Shown here piece after piece: positions 41,037-49,327 of a stretch of 64,000 bases of DNA. The position numbers were made by a program, and so were the translations under genes. Every line of letters starts with the position of its first letter. Positions within the stretch are counted from its first letter, which is position 1. The notes beneath the pieces are model-generated. The model was not told the DNA's origin and made no database searches. It saw only the letters and a program-made list of their open reading frames with translations. Origin of the DNA: an uncultured Eubacteriales bacterium (lineage in GTDB: Bacteria > Bacillota > Clostridia > Peptostreptococcales > Anaerovoracaceae); contig CADBXM010000001.1 of assembly GCA_902798745.1 (NCBI GenBank), positions 1 through 64,000 on the forward strand, given 5' to 3'.

Positions 41037-42602
41037 ATGGCTAAAGAAAAAACTGTAAGGGAAGTTAGACCACTTCCTAAGTGGGCGGCGATCCTTCCTA
41101 TTCTGACGATGGTCATCCTTATGGTATATGACCTGGTAATCGAGCAGAATTACGAAGACGCTCACCTCCCACTGGTAGTAGCTATGTGCGTTGCAGTTGC
41201 AGTAGGCGTTGCTTACGGCCGCACATTCAAAGACATCATGGCTGCTATAGTTGCAAGGATCAGCAACACACTCGAAGCTATCCTTATTCTGATGACAGTA
41301 GGATTCCTCGTAGCATCGTTCATGGCAGCCGGTACTATCCCTGCTCTGATCTACTACGGACTCAAACTGCTCTCACCTAAGGTATTCCTTCCTGTTGGCT
41401 GCTTGCTCTGCGGTATCACAGGTCTTGCTTGCGGTTCTTCATGGACCACAACAGCTACCATGGGTGTTGCATTCATGGGAATCGGCCTCGGACTCGGAAT
41501 CAACCCTGCACTCACAGCCGGTATGGTTATCTCGGGCGCATACGTAGGTGATAAGTTCTCACCACTGTCCGATACAACAAACCTCGCTGCAGGCGTATCC
41601 AACACAGGACTGTTCGATCACGTACGCGCCATGGTTTCGACCACAGGTCCTACGATGATCCTCGCACTTGTGCTCTACACCATTTTCGGTCTCAGAGCTA
41701 ACGCTGCAGGCTATGATGATTCGAAGGCAGTCGAGATCATGGGAGCTATCGCGGATAACTTCAATCTGAACGTGCTCGTGTTCCTGCCGCTCATCGTTAT
41801 CATCATCGTATGCGTTGTCAAGATGCCGGCTCTGCCTGGTATCCTGCTCGCAGTAGTAGTTGCCGTGCTCACATCGATGCTCTTCCAGCGCGCCACAGTA
41901 TGGCCTGATGGAGTGACTCTCGGCGGCATCTTTAACCTGCTCCACTACGGCGGACTTGCAGATTACATTGAAACATCCAGTGAGGACGTCAATGCGATCC
42001 TAGGAAAAGCCGGCGGTATGGACGGAACGATGTGGACTATCAATCTCGTTATCCTCGCTGTAGGTTACGGCGGAGCTCTCGAGGGCGCAGGCGTTATCGA
42101 CAGCCTCTTCGCGGGTATCAAGGACAAGCTCCACAAGCCTGGTCAGCTCGTTATCGCTACAATGCTCACAGGTATCTTCTGCGACGCAGCTCTCGGCGAC
42201 CAGTTCCTCGGAATTTCGGTTCCTGCTCCACTCTATGCAGACAAGTTCGATGAGATGGGTCTTGCCCGTAACATGATGTCCAGAACACTTGAGGACGCTG
42301 GTACACTCTGGTCACCAATGTTCCCATGGACAGCATGCGGCGCATGGCAGAGCTCAGTTCTCGGAATGAGCCCGTTCGTATACTTCCCGTTCGCGTTCGT
42401 CAACCTGCTCAACCCATTCTATGCTGCTATCACAGCTAGCCTGGGCCGCAATATCTTCTGGGCTGACGGTTCGTACACCAACCTCTTCGGAAAGACTAAG
42501 GCAGGCGATCCTGCTGAGGCTCCTGAGGCTGAGCACGAAATCGCAGTCAAGAACCTTGAAGCACTGCGCGAAGCTGGTAAGGCTCCAAAGATTGGCGCAT
42601 AA
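41037..42602 (+). CDS. NhaC-family Na+/H+ antiporter-like transporter
   Basis: A 521-residue protein with about twelve helices. NhaC hallmarks are ILILMTVGFLVASFMAAGTIPALIYYGLKLL, GLACGSSWTTTATMGVAFMGIGLGLGI and GAYVGDKFSPLSDTTNLAAGV, plus LEDAGTLWSPMFPWTACGAWQ near the end. Members exchange Na+ or an organic ion for H+; some carry amino-acid pairs such as malate-lactate. As the first gene before the racemase and hutUIH it is a good candidate for histidine uptake or product exchange, or for maintaining pH during ammonia release; the sequence cannot decide. A downstream terminator shows it can be a single-gene transcript. Confidence 0.88.
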   Translation: MAKEKTVREVRPLPKWAAILPILTMVILMVYDLVIEQNYEDAHLPLVVAMCVAVAVGVAYGRTFKDIMAAIVARISNTLEAILILMTVGFLVASFMAAGTIPALIYYGLKLLSPKVFLPVGCLLCGITGLACGSSWTTTATMGVAFMGIGLGLGINPALTAGMVISGAYVGDKFSPLSDTTNLAAGVSNTGLFDHVRAMVSTTGPTMILALVLYTIFGLRANAAGYDDSKAVEIMGAIADNFNLNVLVFLPLIVIIIVCVVKMPALPGILLAVVVAVLTSMLFQRATVWPDGVTLGGIFNLLHYGGLADYIETSSEDVNAILGKAGGMDGTMWTINLVILAVGYGGALEGAGVIDSLFAGIKDKLHKPGQLVIATMLTGIFCDAALGDQFLGISVPAPLYADKFDEMGLARNMMSRTLEDAGTLWSPMFPWTACGAWQSSVLGMSPFVYFPFAFVNLLNPFYAAITASLGRNIFWADGSYTNLFGKTKAGDPAEAPEAEHEIAVKNLEALREAGKAPKIGA

Positions 42603-42688
42603 TTCGATCGCATAGTTTAGTGCATCGGGGAAGCGCGTGATGCACGTTATTTGAACGGCAAGCATCACGTATCCAAAGCAATCATTAT

Positions 42689-42726
42689 CCGCTGCCGTAA
42701 CATTGTTTGCGGCAGCGGGATTTTTT
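42689..42726 (+). terminator. Terminator after the NhaC gene
   Basis: CCGCTGCCG (42689-42697) pairs with CGGCAGCGG (42710-42718), followed by GA and eight T. The next ribosome binding site begins at once, so read-through may control the downstream hut genes. Confidence 0.9.
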
Positions 42727-42746
42727 TCTTAAAGGAGAGAAGACGT

Positions 42747-43265
42747 ATGAGTCAAAAGAAACCGTGGACAGATCTCCATTCAACGGTATATGAGGCAGTG
42801 CAAACGAAACAGCGCAAGGCATGGGTCATTTTTTACGCGTGGTTTTGCGTATGTCTGCTGATAGCCGGAGCCATTGTGACAAAGTTTCACATTATGTGTG
42901 CGGTGTTTGCTGTGCTTGTGGCGCTGGCGATCATTACGGAAAGGACAGAAGCTGTCACAGAACGCGGACTTGAGACCTTTATTGATGTGAAGCTGTTCAA
43001 CAGCGAAGAGCTCTGGGCGTGGGATGAGATCGATGCTCTTACATATGAGACCAATCCCGATGTGCCGGACACGACGCTTCTCTACTTTACAAAAGGGACG
43101 CGGACACGAAAGGGCTTCTACAAAAACGAAGATGTCGTGATGATCAAAGTGCTCGCGAAAAAGAAAAACAAAAATATCAATATCTACGACGGTAATGAAT
43201 ACCGCGCGGAGGCGCGCGCGTTCAACGCGGAGCAGGACAAATATAGGAAGAGAAGGAAGAAATAA
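42747..43265 (+). CDS. Uncharacterised two-helix membrane protein of the hut cluster
   Basis: A 172-residue protein. Two hydrophobic helices (about 26-47 and 50-65) are followed by a soluble domain starting TERGLETFIDVKLFNSEELWAWDEIDALTYE, which resembles a small membrane-linked PH-like domain (an LFNSEELWAWDEI strand-turn-strand pattern). The C-terminus is very basic (QDKYRKRRKK). AAAGGAGAG precedes the ATG. Its stop overlaps the start of the racemase gene (TAATG), so the two are translationally coupled. I do not recognise the family with certainty. Confidence 0.6.
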   Translation: MSQKKPWTDLHSTVYEAVQTKQRKAWVIFYAWFCVCLLIAGAIVTKFHIMCAVFAVLVALAIITERTEAVTERGLETFIDVKLFNSEELWAWDEIDALTYETNPDVPDTTLLYFTKGTRTRKGFYKNEDVVMIKVLAKKKNKNINIYDGNEYRAEARAFNAEQDKYRKRRKK

Positions 43266-44062
43266 TGAAACTCGAAGTCATCAGAGCAAACCCTGCAGGA
43301 AACATTACGCTCTTCGTAAAGACTCCGGTTGAAAAGGCAGACAGGGCACCTTTGGCTGAAAAGCTGCTCGCTATCGAGGAGTTTGCGGCAGAGCAGGTGG
43401 GCTATTACTGCGAAGCCGGGGAAGGCTTTGACGGCCACATGGAAATGGCCGGCGGAGAATTTTGCGGCAACGCTTCAAGAGCGTATGGATTTCTTATAGC
43501 ACAGGAAAAAGGACTTAAGGGCAAAGTGCATCTCACACTCGATGTGAGCGGGTCGGATGTTCCGGTCGAAGTCGATGCAGACATGGATGAAGGAACAGCA
43601 AGAGCAAGCATGCCCCTTCCTCAGTTTGTGAAACCGGCGGTGGCCGGCGGAGAGGAAGGAGTGCTGGTGCACCTTGGCGGCATCGCGCACTTTGTGGTCA
43701 CAGACGTTGAGCCGACTGAAGAATTCTTTGACAAAGCCGAGACAGAGATCTTCAAAGACATGAAGGAACTCGATGCCTATGGAGTCATGTTCTCAGACAG
43801 TGAAACAGGCAGACTCACACCGCTCGTAAAAGTCCCGGCGGCAAATTCACTCTATTGGGAAGGCAGCTGCGGGAGTGGAAGCCTTGCTACGGCTATAGCC
43901 GAGACAGAGGGCATGCCTGACGGAGACTACGCCATAGATCTGGTGCAGCCGGCAGGTACGGTACGCGCGGAAGTAAGTCGCTGTAACGGCGAAGTAAAAA
44001 AGGCATTTATCGGTGGAAATATCAGTATTGACCCATCGACATATATAGATATTGTGATATAA
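43265..44062 (+). CDS. DapF-fold amino-acid racemase, probably histidine racemase
   Basis: A 265-residue cofactor-independent epimerase of the diaminopimelate epimerase fold. The two catalytic cysteines are visible: C67 in GGEFCGNASRA (63-73) and C202 in EGSCGSGSLATA. The DapF signature is altered (CGNAS instead of CGNG; GSCGSGSLA instead of GTGA-type loops), as in histidine-type racemases of this fold (staphylopine CntK; a Fusobacterium enzyme). Its place directly before hutU, hutI and hutH points to converting D-histidine to L-histidine for breakdown. A plain DapF role is less likely because no lysine pathway gene is near. Confidence 0.7.
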   Translation: MKLEVIRANPAGNITLFVKTPVEKADRAPLAEKLLAIEEFAAEQVGYYCEAGEGFDGHMEMAGGEFCGNASRAYGFLIAQEKGLKGKVHLTLDVSGSDVPVEVDADMDEGTARASMPLPQFVKPAVAGGEEGVLVHLGGIAHFVVTDVEPTEEFFDKAETEIFKDMKELDAYGVMFSDSETGRLTPLVKVPAANSLYWEGSCGSGSLATAIAETEGMPDGDYAIDLVQPAGTVRAEVSRCNGEVKKAFIGGNISIDPSTYIDIVI

Positions 44063-44127
44063 TTATTAATGTTCGGAGACTCAAATATCAGCTCCGGGAA
44101 CAAGCTTTAAAACAACGGAGGTAAAAC

Positions 44128-46134
44128 ATGGCTGATTATGAAAAAGCAATGACAATCAAGCTGGATTACGAGCTTCCTGAGTATCCTGAAATGGACCCTC
44201 AGTACAGAAGAGCTCCAAGAAGAGAAGCGCATCTTACAGACGCCGACAAGGCTCTCGCTATCAAGAACGCTCTCAGATATATCCATCCTGATCATCATGA
44301 GCAGATGGCGAAGGAATTCGCACAGGAACTCGAAGAGCATGGACGTATTTACGGATATCGTTTCCGTCCTGAAGGCAAGCTCTATGGTAAGCCAATCGAT
44401 GAGTATAAGGGTGCATGCATCGAGGGTAAGGCTATCCAGGTTATGATCGATAACAACCTCGACTTCGATATCGCTCTCTATCCATATGAGCTGGTCACAT
44501 ACGGCGAAACAGGACAGGTTTGCCAGAACTGGATGCAGTACAGACTCATCAAGAAATATCTCGAAGTACTCACACAGGATCAGACACTCGTAGTTATGTC
44601 GGGACATCCTCTCGGACTCTTCCATTCACATAGTCTGGCACCGAGAGTAATCATCAGTAACGGCCTCATGATCGGTACATTCGATGATCTCCATAACTTC
44701 AACAGAGCTGCTGCTCTTGGCGTAGCTAACTACGGACAGATGACAGCCGGTGGCTGGATGTACATCGGACCTCAGGGTATCGTTCATGGTACATTCAACA
44801 CTCTCCTCAACGCAGGAAGACTTAAACTGGGAATCCCTCAGGACGGCAACCTCGCAGGAAAGATCTTCGTATCCGCAGGACTCGGCGGCATGAGCGGTGC
44901 TCAGGGTAAGGCTGCTGAGATCGCAGGAGCTGCTTCCATCATCGCTGAGGTAGACGACTCCCGTATCGAGACTCGTTACACTCAGGGCTGGGTAACACAC
45001 AGATCCGACAGCCTCGAAGAGGCTACAAAGATGCTTCTTGAGCATAGGGATGCAGGCAAGGCTTGCGCTATCGCTTATCACGGCAACATCGTAGACCTTC
45101 TTGAGTATCTGTATGATCATGACGTACACGTTGACCTCATGAGTGACCAGACATCCTGCCACGTTCCTTACGAAGGCGGATACTGCCCACAGGGACTCAC
45201 ATTCGAAGAGCGTACAGAGATGCTCGACAAGGATCCTGAAGGATTCGCTAAGCTCGTTGACAAGACTCTGCAGCATCACTATGAGATGATCTGCAAGTTC
45301 AGCGACAGAGGAACATACTTCTTCGACTATGGTAACAGCTTCCTCAAGGCTGTTTATGACACAGGCGTTAAGAGCATCTGCAAGAACGGCGAGAACGATC
45401 TTGACGGATTCATCTTCCCATCCTACGTTGAAGATATCCTCGGACCATTCCTCTTCGACTATGGTTATGGACCATTCAGATGGTGCTGCCTGTCGAGAAA
45501 CCCAGAAGATCTTGACAAGACTGACGCTGCTGCTGCTGAGTACATCCTTGCTCACAACAGACGTTATCAGGACTACGACAACTACGTATGGGTTCGTGAC
45601 GCTAAGAAGAACAAACTCGTCGTTGGTACACAGTGCCGTATCCTCTATCAGGATGCTATCGGCCGTATGAACATCGCTCTGAAGTTCAACGAGATGGTAA
45701 GAAATGGCGAGATCGGCCCGGTTATCCTTGGTCGTGACCACCACGATACAGGCGGAACAGACGCTCCATTCAGAGAAACATCCAACATCAAGGACGGTTC
45801 CAACATCATGGCTGAGATGTCCGCACAGTGCTACGCTGGTAACGCTGCTAGAGGCATGAGCTACATCGCACTCCATAACGGCGGTGGTACAGGTATCGGT
45901 AATTCGCAGAACGGCGGATTCGGTATGGTACTCGATGGCTCCGAGAGAGTTGACAACATCCTCAAGATGGCTATGCCATGGGATACAATGGTCGGAGTTG
46001 CTCGTCGTAACTGGGCTCGCAATGAGCACGCTATGGAAGTTTGCGCTGAGTACAACGAGATGATGAAGGGTGCTGACCACATCACAATGCCTTACGTTGC
46101 AGATGACGCTGTAGTAGAGGCTGCACTCAAGTAA
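44128..46134 (+). CDS. hutU: Urocanate hydratase
   Basis: A 668-residue NAD+-dependent urocanase that makes 4-imidazolone-5-propionate. It is the long form, near the size of animal UROC1 (about 676), rather than the roughly 555-residue form common in Bacillus and Pseudomonas. Characteristic stretches are GGWMYIGPQGIVHGTFNTLLNAGR, GRDHHDTGGTDAPFRETSNI and LHNGGGTGIGNSQNGGFGMVLDG. CGGAGG precedes the ATG. Codon use is strongly biased, suggesting high expression. It is the second step of histidine breakdown. Confidence 0.96.
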   Translation: MADYEKAMTIKLDYELPEYPEMDPQYRRAPRREAHLTDADKALAIKNALRYIHPDHHEQMAKEFAQELEEHGRIYGYRFRPEGKLYGKPIDEYKGACIEGKAIQVMIDNNLDFDIALYPYELVTYGETGQVCQNWMQYRLIKKYLEVLTQDQTLVVMSGHPLGLFHSHSLAPRVIISNGLMIGTFDDLHNFNRAAALGVANYGQMTAGGWMYIGPQGIVHGTFNTLLNAGRLKLGIPQDGNLAGKIFVSAGLGGMSGAQGKAAEIAGAASIIAEVDDSRIETRYTQGWVTHRSDSLEEATKMLLEHRDAGKACAIAYHGNIVDLLEYLYDHDVHVDLMSDQTSCHVPYEGGYCPQGLTFEERTEMLDKDPEGFAKLVDKTLQHHYEMICKFSDRGTYFFDYGNSFLKAVYDTGVKSICKNGENDLDGFIFPSYVEDILGPFLFDYGYGPFRWCCLSRNPEDLDKTDAAAAEYILAHNRRYQDYDNYVWVRDAKKNKLVVGTQCRILYQDAIGRMNIALKFNEMVRNGEIGPVILGRDHHDTGGTDAPFRETSNIKDGSNIMAEMSAQCYAGNAARGMSYIALHNGGGTGIGNSQNGGFGMVLDGSERVDNILKMAMPWDTMVGVARRNWARNEHAMEVCAEYNEMMKGADHITMPYVADDAVVEAALK

Positions 46135-46170
46135 TATGAAATAGTAAAGATCCTCTGGCTCGAATCCGCT

Positions 46171-46228
46171 GCAGGCGGCATACGAAAAGTGTGCCGCCTG
46201 CCGGAAGGCGCAGGGGGGATTTTTTCTG
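46171..46228 (+). terminator. Hairpin between hutU and hutI
   Basis: GCAGGCGGCA (46171-46180) pairs with TGCCGCCTGC (46192-46201). Six T occur at about 46221-46226, twenty bases later, so it is a weak terminator or mRNA-stabilising hairpin rather than an operon end. Confidence 0.6.
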
Positions 46229-46246
46229 TTAGCAAAGGAAAGATCT

Positions 46247-47476
46247 ATGAAATTACTTATCAAAAACATAGGTATGCTCGCTACAGCAGCGGGCACATCC
46301 GCCAGATGCGGCAAGGATCAGGGCGAGATCGTTAAGATGAACAACGCCTGGATCGAGGTCGAAGACGATAAGATCAAGGCCTTTGGTGAAGGCGCTGCTC
46401 CTGCAGGCGATTTCGATGAAGTCATCGATGCGGAGGGAAAGCTCGTCACACCGGGACTGGTCGACGCCCACACCCATCTTGTCTTCGGCGGATGGAGACA
46501 GAACGAGCTCGGACTCAAGCTTCACGGAGCCGGCTATCTTGACATCCTCGCAATGGGCGGCGGCATCCACTCCACTGTCAAAGCTACCAGAGAAGCAACT
46601 GAAGATGAGCTTTATGCAAAGGCCGCAAAGGCACTCGACGAAATGATCTCCATCGGAGTCACTACAGTCGAGGCAAAGAGCGGATACGGACTCGATCCTG
46701 AGAACGAGTTCAAACAGCTTCGCGCTATGAAGAGACTCAACGAGGATCACGTGATCGATCTCGTCCCAACATTCCTGGGCGCTCACGCGGTTCCATCTGA
46801 GTATAAAGATAATAGAGAAGAATATATCAGACTTCTCATCGAAGAAATGATACCTAAGGTCGCAGAAGAAGGACTCGCGGAGTTCTGCGATGTATTCTGC
46901 GAAAAGGGCGTTTACACTGCCGAGGAATCGGAGAGGATATTGAAAGCCGGTCAGGAACACGGCCTCAAGTCCAAGATCCACGCAGACGAGATCGAGAACA
47001 TGGGGGGAACTGAGCTTTGCGCTGAGCTCAAGGCTGTTTCTGCTGAGCACCTCATCGTATGCAAGGAGTCCGGTATCAAGGCAATGGCAGAGGGCGGCAC
47101 AGTTGCCTGCACACTTCCTGCCACAAGCTTCTATCTTGGAGCTGTATACGCGCCTGCACGCGAGATGATCGAGGCGGGAGTTCCGGTAGCGGTCGGTTCC
47201 GACTTCAATCCGGGTTCATGCCCATCGCTCAATCTGCAGTTCTGCATGAATCTCGCATGCCTTAAGTATAAATTGACACCTGAAGAGATGCTGACAGCAG
47301 TTACGCTCAACGCGGCCGCTGCTGTATGCCGCGCGGATAAGATCGGAAGCATCGAGGCAGGCAAGCAGGCTGACATCGTTATCTGGGATGCGCCTGATCT
47401 TGACTTCCTTGGATACAGAATGGGATCAAATCTCGCTGCAACAGTCATCAAGAAGGGTAAAGTCGTTATCAATTAA
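46247..47476 (+). CDS. hutI: Imidazolonepropionase
   Basis: A 409-residue amidohydrolase that opens imidazolonepropionate to N-formimino-glutamate. The metal-binding HxH is H75/H77 in GLVDAHTHLVFGGWRQNEL, the SGYGLDPENEFKQLRAMKRL and HADEIENMGGTELCAEL segments (metal His) are typical, and SDFNPGSCPSLNLQFCMNLAC contains the conserved metal Asp. Its product is the substrate of FtcD, encoded on the opposite strand. It follows hutU and precedes hutH by 32 bp. Confidence 0.96.
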   Translation: MKLLIKNIGMLATAAGTSARCGKDQGEIVKMNNAWIEVEDDKIKAFGEGAAPAGDFDEVIDAEGKLVTPGLVDAHTHLVFGGWRQNELGLKLHGAGYLDILAMGGGIHSTVKATREATEDELYAKAAKALDEMISIGVTTVEAKSGYGLDPENEFKQLRAMKRLNEDHVIDLVPTFLGAHAVPSEYKDNREEYIRLLIEEMIPKVAEEGLAEFCDVFCEKGVYTAEESERILKAGQEHGLKSKIHADEIENMGGTELCAELKAVSAEHLIVCKESGIKAMAEGGTVACTLPATSFYLGAVYAPAREMIEAGVPVAVGSDFNPGSCPSLNLQFCMNLACLKYKLTPEEMLTAVTLNAAAAVCRADKIGSIEAGKQADIVIWDAPDLDFLGYRMGSNLAATVIKKGKVVIN

Positions 47477-47508
47477 TTATTTCTATAATTTTTAAGAGGT
47501 GTAAGTAA

Positions 47509-49146
47509 ATGAAGTATAATCCATCACTTATCAAGGAAATTACTCTCGACGGTAAGAGCCTTGTATTTGAAGAGTTTATCGCTGCAGCTCGCTTTGGAGC
47601 TCATATCAATATCGATCCTGCGGCTATCGAAAGGATGAAAGAATCGAGAGCTCTCGCAGAGAAGATCCAGGCAGAAGGAAGAGCGGCATACGGAATCACA
47701 ACAGGTTTCGGTGAATTCCAGAACACAGCTGTTGCTCCTGAAATGTCAAACCAGCTTTCTACAAACCTGATCCTCAGCCACTGCACAGCAACAGGCGAGC
47801 CATATAAGGAAGAAGTAGCAAGAGGTATCATGATCCTCCGTTGCAACAACCTCCTCGTAGGTATTTCCGGTGTAAGACCTCTCCTCGTAGAGATCATGGT
47901 AGAGATGCTCAACAAGGGCGTTACACCTGTGATCCCTCAGAAGGGTTCCCTCGGATCATCCGGCGACCTCGCGCCACTCGCTCACATGACTCTGCCAATC
48001 CTCGGACTCGGCGAAGCCACATACAAGGGCGAAGTTCTTCCTGGCGGCGAAGCCATGAAGAGAGCCGGTATCCAGACTGTTGATACACTCGTATGCAAAG
48101 AAGGTCTCGGCATGACCAACGGTACATGCGCTATGACATCCTGCGGAGCTATCGCGCTTTACGACGCTATCTGCGCAGCTGAGATGGCTGATGTTATCGC
48201 GTCCATGTCCATGGAAGCTCTTACATGCCAGCGCAACGCGTTTGACCCTCGTGTCCATGAGTGCAGAGGACATATCGGCCAGATCAAGGTAGCTCAGAAC
48301 CTGAAGATGCTCACAGAGGATTCCCCGCTGCTCGACAAGGCTCAGGGAGACAGAGTACAGGACGCTTACGCTCTCAGATGTACTCCTCAGATCCTCGGCG
48401 CTGTAAGAGACTCGCTGCAGTTCGTTATGGATAAGGTAGACGTCGAGCTCAACGCCGTTACAGACAACCCGCTTCTCTTTATCGAAGACGAAGCAGTTAT
48501 CTCGGGTGGTAACTTCCACGGTGAGCCTATGGCTCTCCCATTCGACCTCCTCGGCATCGCTGCCGCTGAGATCGCTGATCTCTCCGAGAGACGTCTTGAG
48601 AGACTGGTCAACCCTGCGCTCTCCAACGGACTTACTCCATTCCTCGTAACTGAGGCAGGTCTCAACTCAGGATTCATGATCGTGCAGTACGCTGCCGCTT
48701 CAATGGTATCCGAGTCCAAGATCTATGCTCATCCGGCTTCGGTAGACTCGATCCCATCCTCAGCTAACCAGGAGGATATCGTATCGATGGGTACTACTGC
48801 TGCTCGTACAGCTGCAATGATCGTTGATAACACTCTTGACGTACTTGCTCTCGAGCTTCTGACAGCATGCCAGGGTATCGACATCAGAAGAAGAGTGGGC
48901 ACTCACGGTGAGAAGATCAGCGAGTTCCACCAGATCATTCTTGATAAGGTTCGTGAAGAGGTAGACTTCTATGAGATAGACAGAGAGATCTGGCCTGACA
49001 TCCGCGCTATGGAGAAATTCATTCGCAGAAAAGACCTGCTCGACATCATCGATGCTCATAAGCCTGAACTCCTTGAGAATAACGCTTGGGGTAGATACAG
49101 AGACGATCAGAGATATACTCCGCATATCTATAAAGATGAAAAATAA
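47509..49146 (+). CDS. hutH: Histidine ammonia-lyase with SSG cofactor triad
   Basis: A 545-residue MIO-type lyase that converts histidine to urocanate and ammonia. The conserved AYGITTGFGEFQNT (catalytic Tyr) and the DNPLLF and LQDAY-like RVQDAYALRCTPQ regions are present. The triad that cyclises to the MIO electrophile is Ser150-Ser151-Gly152 (GSLGSSGDLAPLAHM), where most HALs have Ala-Ser-Gly. It is longer than the usual ~510 residues. AAGAGG precedes the ATG. A related second lyase starts at 63720. Confidence 0.94.
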   Translation: MKYNPSLIKEITLDGKSLVFEEFIAAARFGAHINIDPAAIERMKESRALAEKIQAEGRAAYGITTGFGEFQNTAVAPEMSNQLSTNLILSHCTATGEPYKEEVARGIMILRCNNLLVGISGVRPLLVEIMVEMLNKGVTPVIPQKGSLGSSGDLAPLAHMTLPILGLGEATYKGEVLPGGEAMKRAGIQTVDTLVCKEGLGMTNGTCAMTSCGAIALYDAICAAEMADVIASMSMEALTCQRNAFDPRVHECRGHIGQIKVAQNLKMLTEDSPLLDKAQGDRVQDAYALRCTPQILGAVRDSLQFVMDKVDVELNAVTDNPLLFIEDEAVISGGNFHGEPMALPFDLLGIAAAEIADLSERRLERLVNPALSNGLTPFLVTEAGLNSGFMIVQYAAASMVSESKIYAHPASVDSIPSSANQEDIVSMGTTAARTAAMIVDNTLDVLALELLTACQGIDIRRRVGTHGEKISEFHQIILDKVREEVDFYEIDREIWPDIRAMEKFIRRKDLLDIIDAHKPELLENNAWGRYRDDQRYTPHIYKDEK

Positions 49147-49165
49147 TCCCTTAAGGGGCAATCTT

Positions 49166-49193
49166 AAACCGCCGCATTGTTGTGGCGGTTTTT
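49166..49193 (+). terminator. Terminator after hutH
   Basis: AAACCGCC (49166-49173) pairs with GGCGGTTT (49184-49191), followed by more T. It ends the hut operon before the aconitase promoter. Confidence 0.85.
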
Positions 49194-49230
49194 CATAGAA
49201 AGCTTCTATCATTTTTTCGATAAATTATAT

Positions 49231-49259
49231 TTGCTTACACATGTGTAAAAAAATATAAT
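49231..49259 (+). promoter_or_regulatory. Promoter of the aconitase-citrate lyase genes with internal palindrome
   Basis: TTGCTT (49231-49236) is followed after 17 bp by TATAAT (49254-49259). The perfect 14-bp palindrome TTACACATGTGTAA (49235-49248) fills the spacer, a strong operator candidate for a dimeric repressor. No second copy was noticed in the window. Confidence 0.65.
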
Positions 49260-49327
49260 TTCGGTGGGAAAGAACAGTTAATTCTATCATCAAAGTCTTC
49301 AATTTATTTAAGGAGGGATAAGACAAG

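Noticed and set aside
42747-43265. Assignment of the small membrane protein as a HutP-type regulator
   Set aside because: It has two membrane helices and no similarity to HutP.
44626-46314. 562-codon open frame opposite hutU
   Set aside because: It mirrors the strongly biased codons of hutU, contains no recognisable domain, and has no ribosome binding site. hutU is certain.
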